NCBI GenBank assembly: GCA_030523505.1
Contig: JAUNIK010000032.1
Coordinates: 1 to 12,948 of the forward strand
Source of the DNA: Prevotellaceae bacterium
Lineage (GTDB): Bacteria; Bacteroidota; Bacteroidia; Bacteroidales; Bacteroidaceae
Direction: 5' to 3'
Length of the DNA stretch: 12,948 nt
Positions within the stretch are counted from its first letter, which is position 1, and each line of letters begins with the position of its first letter. The translations under genes and the position numbers were made by a program. Shown here piece after piece: positions 7,726 through 12,948 of the stretch. The notes under the pieces are model-generated. The model saw only the letters and a list, made by a program, of their open reading frames with translations. It did no database searches and was not told where the DNA came from.

Positions 7726-9074
7726 CAATATCCGATAGTGTCGATTACATAATTCTTGTTATAGTGCACCAGCTGGTATGCCCAGTTCTGCATGCCACCG
7801 CCCTCTGCAGCACGGCGGAAACGCAATGGAGTCTGCAATGGCTTGTAGGTTGATTCCTGCATTGTTCCGTCGAAGGCACTCCCTCGCTCAAACAATCCGC
7901 GAAGGAAGAACTGTGCGTGATCGTAGCCGGTGATGGCGAAGCGTGGCAGGTAGTTCGACTGCAGTCCCATGCCAAACCACTTCTCGTAGTTCTGTTCAAA
8001 CTGCGAAATACGCGACAGTCCCTTATAATAATAGTAATATGAAGGAACATACACATCGTATTTGTGGTAGAGTTCCCTATAGACATATTCATACTGCAAC
8101 CACTCGTTGTATCCAAACATAGAGATATCCAACGATGTGTTCACGGCAGTGAGGGTGTTGAGCTTACGGAATACGAGGTTCAAATCCTGCGATCTGCCGG
8201 TGTTGAGCACCACCACATTCTTCTTATTCTTTACGAAAGCCTTGGCAAACTGGGCATCGGTGGAATTGATGTTGGTAATCTGGCACGAGTATTTCAGTGC
8301 GTCGAGTTGCTTTCTCAACCCAGATGTGAAGTTGCCTTTCAGCGAAGTGCTGTCGTTGCAGTCAATGATGATAGTGTTGCAATTCTTGAATCTGTCGAGG
8401 AACGAACCGATGGCACGGTCGTTCAGCTGTGTTCCGCTCTGATATACCTGATACACCTGTGGGTTGCTTCTCACATCAATAGCCGATGTAGAGAACGGAA
8501 TAACCAGTTTGATGTCGTTGTTTCGGCAGAACTCAGCAACGGCATTCACCTGCTTGGTATAAAGCGGACCGAAGATGATATCGAGTTTCTTTGCTTCCTC
8601 TTTGAGGAGTGTCACACGGATATCGGCATCGATATTCACATTCCACGCATAAATATCGGTGTTTATTCCGGCTCTTTTGAGCGAGTCGCAGGCAATGAGG
8701 ATACCACGGTAATATTCCACCATTCGCTTTCCATCACCATCGACATCGTGCAGAGGAAGCATCACACCCACCTTCAATGTCTGTCCCGGGCGGGTTTTCA
8801 TATTATGCTTCACAGGAGCCGACGCCGTATTGGCTGAACTGTGCTTCGGAATGAATATCTTGGCACCTTTCTTCAACTTGTAGTTCTCATCCTTCATCTC
8901 CGGATTGGCATCCATCAGTTCGGCAACACTTATCTCGTACATCCTTGCGATGCCATAGATAGTGTCCTTTTTCTTCACCTCATAGATGTCTCGCCATGAC
9001 TGCACCTGAGCCATTGCTTCCAAAGACAGAAAAGCGAGCAAAATGAGAACAATATACTTGATTTTTGAGCACAT
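7725..9074 (-). CDS. Secreted LysM plus periplasmic-binding-protein type I fold protein
   Basis: A 449-residue exported protein. Residues 1-22 are a signal peptide (cleavage after AMA); there is no lipobox. A LysM peptidoglycan-binding domain follows (about 30-76: YEVKKKDTIYGIARMYEISVAELMDANP ending KGAKIFIPK, given here in outline), then a short linker and a type I periplasmic-binding-protein fold from about 98 to 445. Landmarks of that fold are LKVGVMLPLHD, IIFGPLYTKQVNAVAEF (167-183), LVIPFSTSA, FGYNEWLQYEY and ITGYDHAQFFLRGLF. Five consecutive tyrosines lie at 346-350. It resembles the amino-acid receptor family of ABC importers, but no permease or ATPase gene is near. E. coli LpoA, an activator of a peptidoglycan synthase, uses the same fold, so a cell-wall role is a reasonable alternative. 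The ATG at 9074 is chosen; the in-frame TTG at 9104 overlaps the -7 box. Confidence 0.88.
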   Translation of the reverse strand: MCSKIKYIVLILLAFLSLEAMAQVQSWRDIYEVKKKDTIYGIARMYEISVAELMDANPEMKDENYKLKKGAKIFIPKHSSANTASAPVKHNMKTRPGQTLKVGVMLPLHDVDGDGKRMVEYYRGILIACDSLKRAGINTDIYAWNVNIDADIRVTLLKEEAKKLDIIFGPLYTKQVNAVAEFCRNNDIKLVIPFSTSAIDVRSNPQVYQVYQSGTQLNDRAIGSFLDRFKNCNTIIIDCNDSTSLKGNFTSGLRKQLDALKYSCQITNINSTDAQFAKAFVKNKKNVVVLNTGRSQDLNLVFRKLNTLTAVNTSLDISMFGYNEWLQYEYVYRELYHKYDVYVPSYYYYYKGLSRISQFEQNYEKWFGMGLQSNYLPRFAITGYDHAQFFLRGLFERGSAFDGTMQESTYKPLQTPLRFRRAAEGGGMQNWAYQLVHYNKNYVIDTIGY

Positions 9075-9101
9075 AATCGTCTTTTTTATATAAACTAAGT
9101 G

Positions 9102-9109
9102 CAAAAATA
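9102..9109 (-). promoter_or_regulatory. Bacteroidetes-type promoter for the LysM/PBP-fold operon
   Basis: On the minus strand TATTTTTG matches TAnnTTTG exactly, and a TTG-containing -33 candidate (GTTG, around 9130-9133) lies 20 bases upstream. Transcription would begin near 9095, about 20 bases before the ATG at 9074. Confidence 0.65.
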
Positions 9110-9142
9110 CAAAAAAAGAGCGTTTTAATCAACTATTTTCGT

Positions 9143-9150
9143 TATTTTTG
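9143..9150 (+). promoter_or_regulatory. Bacteroidetes-type -7 box for the T9SS cargo-uvrA operon
   Basis: TATTTTTG matches TAnnTTTG exactly, 20 bases before the ATG at 9171. A weak -33 candidate is the GTTTTA at 9122-9127. It faces away from an identical box on the other strand; the ten-base arms TGCAAAAATA (9100-9109) and TATTTTTGCA (9143-9152) are a perfect inverted repeat. Confidence 0.65.
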
Positions 9151-9170
9151 CATATTAATTGCGTTAGAAA

Positions 9171-9887
9171 ATGAAAAAATCAGGAATATTACTCTCTTTT
9201 TTGTTGATTCTTGCCCCAACATTCATGTTGGCCGACGATGATATTCCAACAATATCACCTACCGCTGTTTTCATGGGCGAAGATGGCGAGGAAGAGTCAA
9301 CTTTCTACTCCGGCAGTGCTCCTTTAGAGGCTGCGTTCTATGCTAATCCGGAGAACACCGGCGGTTGGACCGAGTATTACGAGTGGCGTTTCACCGGTGA
9401 GGACTCCGACCAGCCATACCTCATCCGCTATGAGCAGGACACAAAGTACACCTTCAAGAAGGCGGGCTCAACGCGCGTGGTGTGTTATGCCATCTTCACA
9501 CAGGGTAACGACTCCATCTGCTACACCCAGGACTATTGGGCGGACGCCGAACCAATAATCATCTCTATCAGCGAGAGCCATCTGGACATGCCGAACGCGT
9601 TCTCTCCTAACGGCGATGGCATCAACGATATCTACAAGGCGAAGGAGGGCTATCAGAGTCTGGTGGAGTTCCACGCTGCCATCTACAACCGCTGGGGACA
9701 GAAGTTATATGAGTGGGACGACCCTGCCGGTGGCTGGGACGGCACATTCCACGGCAAGGATGTGGCACAGGGTGTCTATTTCTGCCGTGTCGAGGCAAAG
9801 GGTGCAGACGGCATCAAGTATCATTTCAAACGAGATGTAAACCTGCTCCGCGGATATAATGAGGAGCGCGGCGACAACTACGAATAA
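9171..9887 (+). CDS. Short secreted protein with T9SS type B sorting domain (gliding-motility C-terminal type)
   Basis: A 238-residue exported protein. Residues 1-21 are a signal peptide (cleavage near MLA). Residues about 25-135 form an Ig/PKD-like beta domain ([19 protein letters not shown]-like strand, VVCYAIF) with C105 and C117 as a possible disulfide. Residues about 141-228 are the type B C-terminal sorting domain: [15 protein letters not shown] (141-155), [13 protein letters not shown] (171-183), [21 protein letters not shown] and [10 protein letters not shown]. That domain directs passage through the type IX secretion system to the surface or medium. The usual ending at LLR is followed by ten more residues ([10 protein letters not shown] style). 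Most such proteins are much larger, so this one is close to a bare sorting domain on a single Ig module. It starts 20 bases after a perfect -7 box and its stop is five bases before uvrA, so the two share a transcript. Confidence 0.9.
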   Translation: MKKSGILLSFLLILAPTFMLADDDIPTISPTAVFMGEDGEEESTFYSGSAPLEAAFYANPENTGGWTEYYEWRFTGEDSDQPYLIRYEQDTKYTFKKAGSTRVVCYAIFTQGNDSICYTQDYWADAEPIIISISESHLDMPNAFSPNGDGINDIYKAKEGYQSLVEFHAAIYNRWGQKLYEWDDPAGGWDGTFHGKDVAQGVYFCRVEAKGADGIKYHFKRDVNLLRGYNEERGDNYE

Positions 9888-9892
9888 AAACA

Positions 9893-12745
9893 ATGTCAGA
9901 GGATAACAAAATACTTATATGGGGTGCTCGCACCCACAATCTCAAGAACATCGATGTAGAGATACCACGTGGAAAGATGACCGTAATAACCGGACTCTCT
10001 GGTTCGGGCAAGTCGTCGTTGGCTTTCGACACAATCTTTGCCGAAGGTCAGCGCCGTTATATCGAGACGTTCTCGGCCTACGCGCGCAACTTCCTCGGTG
10101 GTCTGGAGCGCCCTGATGTGGATAAGATTACTGGTCTGTCGCCTGTTATCAGCATCGACCAGAAGACCACCAACCGCAATCCCCGCTCTACTGTGGGCAC
10201 ACAGACTGAAATCTATGATTTCATCCGTCTGCTCTATGCCCGTGCCGGTGAGGCATACAGCTATGCCACAGGCGAGAAGATGGTGAAATACACCGAAGAG
10301 GCGGTCATCGAGATGATTCTTGAGCGTTATGCTGAACGAAAGATACAGATACTGTCGCCGGTGGTGAGAAGCCGTAAGGGCCACTACCGCGAACTGTTCG
10401 AGCAACTGCGAAAGAAGGGTTACCTGTATGTTCGCGTTGATGGTGTCATCAGTGAACTGGAACGTGGCATGAAGGTTGACCGCTACAAGAACCACGACAT
10501 CGAGGTTGTCATCGACCGCCTGAAAGTGCAGGAGAAAGACGAGCAGCGTCTTCGTGGCAGTGTGAAGGTGGCGATGAAGCAGGGCGACGGACTCATCATG
10601 ATTCTCGACAACGAGGACGGAAGCATCAAATACTTCTCAAAGCGACTGATGTGCCCTACAACGGGCATCTCCTACTCCGATCCGGCACCGAACATGTTCT
10701 CGTTCAACTCTCCTCAGGGTGCCTGTCCTCACTGCAAGGGCTTAGGCACTGTGAGTGATATCGACCTCAAGAAGGTTATTCCTGATGAAGAGATGAACAT
10801 CCACGATGGTGGTATCGCCCCATTGGGCAAATACAAGAACCAGATGATTTTCTGGCAGATACAGGCACTGCTGCAGAAGTACGACTGCGAACTGACGACT
10901 CCTATCAAGGACATCCCAGAGGATGCGATGAACGAGATACTCAACGGTTCGCTGGAGAAGGTGCGTATCAACAAGGATGTGTGCAAGACATCGAGCGATT
11001 ATTTCATCGACTTCGATGGTATCATAAAGTATCTGCGTCAGGTGATGGAGAGCGATGACAGTGCCCAGGGGCAGAAGTGGGCGGAGCAGTTCCTGCAGGA
11101 TTGTGTCTGTCCGGAATGTAAAGGAAAACGCTTGAACCGCGAGTCGCTGTCATACAAGATATGGGATAAGAACATCACAGAGGTGTCGGAGATGGATATC
11201 CTCGACTTCAAGGAATGGATTGACAACCTTGAGGAACACTTGAACGAAAAGCAGCAAAGCATTGCAAAAGAGATACTTAAAGAGATTCGCACCCGCACTG
11301 GATTCCTCCTTGAAGTGGGTCTTGACTATCTGTCACTGAACCGTCCTTCGATGAGTCTTTCGGGTGGTGAGTCGCAGCGTATCCGTCTGGCAACACAGAT
11401 TGGCAGTCAGTTGGTGAATGTACTATATATTCTCGACGAGCCGAGTATCGGATTGCACCAGCGCGACAACGGTCGACTCATTGCTTCGTTGAAATCGTTG
11501 CGCGACATCGGCAACACTATCATCGTTGTGGAGCACGACGAGGATATGATGCTGGCGGCAGACTATATCGTTGACATCGGTCCGAAGGCTGGACGCAAAG
11601 GTGGACAGGTGGTGTTCCAGGGCACACCGAAGGCAATGCTCGAGCAGCACACGCTGACATCGCAGTATCTGAACGGTGAGATGGAGATAGCCATTCCCGC
11701 GAAGCGCCGTGAGGGCAACGGCAAGAGCATCATGCTGAAAGGATGCCGTGGCAACAACCTGAAGAATGTTGATGTGGAGTTCCCTTTGGGCAAGATGATT
11801 GTGGTGACGGGTGTCAGCGGTTCGGGCAAATCGACGCTCATCAACGAGACACTGCAACCAATACTCTCGCATCATTTCTACCGTTCACTGAAAAAGCCTA
11901 TGGCCTACGACAGCATCGAGGGCATAGAGAATATTGATAAGGTGGTGACGGTTGATCAGAGTCCGCTCGGTCGTACTCCACGTTCCAACCCAGCCACATA
12001 TACGGGCGTGTTTGCCGATATCCGTTCGCTGTTCGTTGACCTGCCCGAGGCAAAGATTCGTGGCTACAAGCCGGGCCGCTTCTCGTTCAATGTGAAGGGT
12101 GGTCGCTGCGAGACCTGTGGCGGTAATGGCTACAAGACCATCGAGATGAACTTCCTACCTGATGTGACAGTACCTTGTGAGTCGTGCCACGGTCGTCGCT
12201 ACAACCGCGAGACACTGGAAGTGCGATTCCGCGGAAAGAGTATCTCGGATGTGCTGGATATGACAATCAACCAGGCGGTGGAGTTCTTCGAGAATGTGCC
12301 GCAGATTCTGCGTAAGATAAAGACAATACAGGATGTCGGTCTTGGATACATAAAACTCGGTCAGCCTTGCACCACCCTTTCAGGTGGTGAGAGTCAGCGA
12401 GTGAAACTTGCCACCGAACTGTCGAAGAAGGACACCGGCAGGACGCTCTACATCCTCGACGAACCGACAACGGGTCTGCATTTCGAGGATATTCGTGTGC
12501 TGATGGGTGTGTTGGACAAACTCGTTGACAAGGGCAACACGGTGGTGGTGATTGAGCATAACCTCGATGTCATCAAACTGGCCGATCATATCATTGACAT
12601 GGGACCGGAAGGTGGTCGCGGTGGTGGTGAGGTGATGTTCCAGGGTACTCCAGAGGCGATGGCGAAGTGTAAGAAAGGTCATACGGCAGAATTCGTGAAG
12701 AAGAGCCTCTCCCACAGCACTGCTACCAAAGGAACAAGTGAATGA
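9893..12745 (+). CDS. uvrA: UvrABC excinuclease subunit A, DNA damage recognition ATPase
   Basis: A 950-residue UvrA (E. coli 940) that with UvrB scans DNA for bulky lesions in nucleotide excision repair. Both ATPase modules are intact: Walker A GLSGSGKS (34-41) and GVSGSGKS (640-647), signatures [13 protein letters not shown] (488-500) and [13 protein letters not shown] (828-840), Walker B motifs YILDEPSIG and YILDEPTTG. The second zinc finger, C739/C742 with C762/C765 and 19 residues between pairs, is complete. In the first finger region (CPTTGISY then CPHC) the residues are C254, T257, C278 and C281, so one of four ligands is missing; this may be normal in the Bacteroidetes lineage. Another cluster, CVCPEC, lies at 404-409. 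The ATG at 9893 begins [20 protein letters not shown], in line with the family. There is no room for its own promoter in the five-base gap, so it is expressed at least partly from 9143-9150. No terminator is obvious right after it. Confidence 0.98.
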   Translation: MSEDNKILIWGARTHNLKNIDVEIPRGKMTVITGLSGSGKSSLAFDTIFAEGQRRYIETFSAYARNFLGGLERPDVDKITGLSPVISIDQKTTNRNPRSTVGTQTEIYDFIRLLYARAGEAYSYATGEKMVKYTEEAVIEMILERYAERKIQILSPVVRSRKGHYRELFEQLRKKGYLYVRVDGVISELERGMKVDRYKNHDIEVVIDRLKVQEKDEQRLRGSVKVAMKQGDGLIMILDNEDGSIKYFSKRLMCPTTGISYSDPAPNMFSFNSPQGACPHCKGLGTVSDIDLKKVIPDEEMNIHDGGIAPLGKYKNQMIFWQIQALLQKYDCELTTPIKDIPEDAMNEILNGSLEKVRINKDVCKTSSDYFIDFDGIIKYLRQVMESDDSAQGQKWAEQFLQDCVCPECKGKRLNRESLSYKIWDKNITEVSEMDILDFKEWIDNLEEHLNEKQQSIAKEILKEIRTRTGFLLEVGLDYLSLNRPSMSLSGGESQRIRLATQIGSQLVNVLYILDEPSIGLHQRDNGRLIASLKSLRDIGNTIIVVEHDEDMMLAADYIVDIGPKAGRKGGQVVFQGTPKAMLEQHTLTSQYLNGEMEIAIPAKRREGNGKSIMLKGCRGNNLKNVDVEFPLGKMIVVTGVSGSGKSTLINETLQPILSHHFYRSLKKPMAYDSIEGIENIDKVVTVDQSPLGRTPRSNPATYTGVFADIRSLFVDLPEAKIRGYKPGRFSFNVKGGRCETCGGNGYKTIEMNFLPDVTVPCESCHGRRYNRETLEVRFRGKSISDVLDMTINQAVEFFENVPQILRKIKTIQDVGLGYIKLGQPCTTLSGGESQRVKLATELSKKDTGRTLYILDEPTTGLHFEDIRVLMGVLDKLVDKGNTVVVIEHNLDVIKLADHIIDMGPEGGRGGGEVMFQGTPEAMAKCKKGHTAEFVKKSLSHSTATKGTSE

Positions 12746-12755
12746 TTATTTGTCA

Positions 12756-12777
12756 AGAATTAGAGAATTAGAGAATT
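12756..12777. repeat. Short tandem repeat after uvrA
   Basis: The 8-base unit AGAATTAG occurs 2.75 times in a row (12756-12763, 12764-12771, then AGAATT), starting 11 bases after the uvrA stop. It is followed by a T-run (12776-12780) but does not form a hairpin by itself. Confidence 0.7.
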
Positions 12778-12799
12778 TTTCTATCCTGCATGAGTTTTT

Positions 12800-12811
12800 C
12801 CATCCGGATGG
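12800..12811. repeat. 12-bp perfect palindrome
   Basis: CCATCCGGATGG is self-complementary. It has no loop, so it is more likely a protein-binding site or chance than an RNA hairpin. Confidence 0.4.
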
Positions 12812-12833
12812 CAATTACTTCCCTTCGCTTTTC

Positions 12834-12872
12834 GGCTCCAGCAAGCTGACAGCCTGCTTCAGTCAGTGAGCC
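12834..12872 (-). other. Nested hairpin in the tail after uvrA
   Basis: Read on the minus strand, AGCAGGCT and AGCTTGCT (12858-12840) form an 8-bp stem with one G-T pair and a 3-base loop. Outer arms GGCTC/GAGCC (12868-12872 with 12834-12838) can pair outside it across an uneven internal loop. The arrangement suggests a structured RNA or a repeat element. A further perfect palindrome, CGAGCGCTCG, lies at 12890-12899. No known RNA family is recognised. Confidence 0.35.
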
Positions 12873-12948
12873 TAAGTTTCTGAAATTCTCGAGCGCTCGG
12901 CATTCTATGATTAAAACCAAATGTTTTGGAAGTAGTTTATATTAGTTT

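Larger units (their letters stand above)
12768..12920 (-). other. Possible 50-codon open frame, doubtful gene
   Basis: The minus strand is open from 12941 to the stop at 12770-12768, with a TTG at 12920 as the only early start; translation from it gives 50 residues, helix-rich and charged (NLGSLTEAGCQLAGAEKRRE in the middle, EKLMQDRKIL at the end). It has no ATG before codon 40 and no promoter box that I can see, and it overlaps palindromes and a tandem repeat. It may be a short coding fragment, a remnant, or part of a dispersed intergenic repeat. I do not assign a function. Confidence 0.2.

Noticed and set aside
7726..7728. TTG start one codon upstream for the PorT-like gene
   Set aside because: The ATG at 7725 forms the typical TGATG coupling overlap with the upstream stop.
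8064..8837. 257-codon open frame on the plus strand
   Set aside because: It is antisense to the LysM/PBP-fold gene and shows no motif, signal peptide or promoter.
9075..9104. Longer N-terminus for the LysM/PBP-fold protein from a TTG at 9104
   Set aside because: The TTG overlaps the -7 box; the ATG at 9074 gives a proper signal peptide.
9896..10495. 199-codon open frame on the minus strand
   Set aside because: It is the antisense shadow of the uvrA 5' end.
12742..12771. ATG overlapping the uvrA stop as a new gene start
   Set aside because: That frame ends after nine codons within the tandem repeat.
12756..12777. CRISPR-like or mobile-element end repeat
   Set aside because: The units are 8 bases in direct tandem without spacers, and no transposase, integrase or cas gene is present in the window.

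Overview
The window looks like a chromosomal core region of a member of the Bacteroidales, most likely Prevotella or a close relative. The reasons are the Bacteroidetes-type -7 promoter element (TAnnTTTG) in front of several genes, a type IX secretion (type B) sorting domain, a PorT-like beta-barrel protein, a Bacteroidetes-style LolE permease and a peptide transporter of the POT family. The genus is inferred from protein style, not from a marker gene. I see no rRNA, tRNA, CRISPR array, insertion sequence, integrase or phage gene.

Layout from left to right. (1) 1-1167 (+): the 3' part of a LolE/FtsX-type ABC transporter permease whose start lies outside the window. (2) 1168-1328: the convergent gap to the next gene, with a strong two-way terminator and a second hairpin. 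(3) 3778-1329 (-): lepA (elongation factor 4) followed 71 bases later by a Crp/Fnr-family regulator, probably one transcript. (4) 3779-3950: a divergent promoter region built as a large imperfect palindrome, driving lepA leftwards and a small lipoprotein gene (3951-4343) rightwards. (5) 4364-4397: a two-way terminator separating that gene from a convergent DUF3298/RsiV-like lipoprotein gene (5298-4420, -). (6) 9074-5424 (-): a LysM plus periplasmic-binding-protein-fold gene, a PorT-like outer membrane barrel gene coupled to it through a TGATG overlap, and a POT-family peptide symporter 70 bases further on, with a hairpin after the last. (7) 9075-9170: a second divergent promoter pair forming a perfect inverted repeat of the two -7 boxes. 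(8) 9171-12745 (+): a short secreted protein with a T9SS type B C-terminal domain, then uvrA five bases later. (9) 12746-12948: a repeat-rich and hairpin-rich tail without a convincing gene.

Most of the window is housekeeping (LepA, UvrA, LolE) mixed with cell-envelope functions: lipoprotein sorting, peptide uptake, a peptidoglycan-binding receptor-like protein, an outer membrane barrel and a T9SS-exported protein. I do not see a defence island or an obvious new multi-gene system. The less ordinary points are the LysM/PBP-fold and PorT-like pair beside a T9SS cargo gene, the cargo-uvrA bicistron, the two symmetric divergent promoters, a POT protein lacking the first glutamate of its ExxER motif, and the structured repeat-like tail after uvrA.
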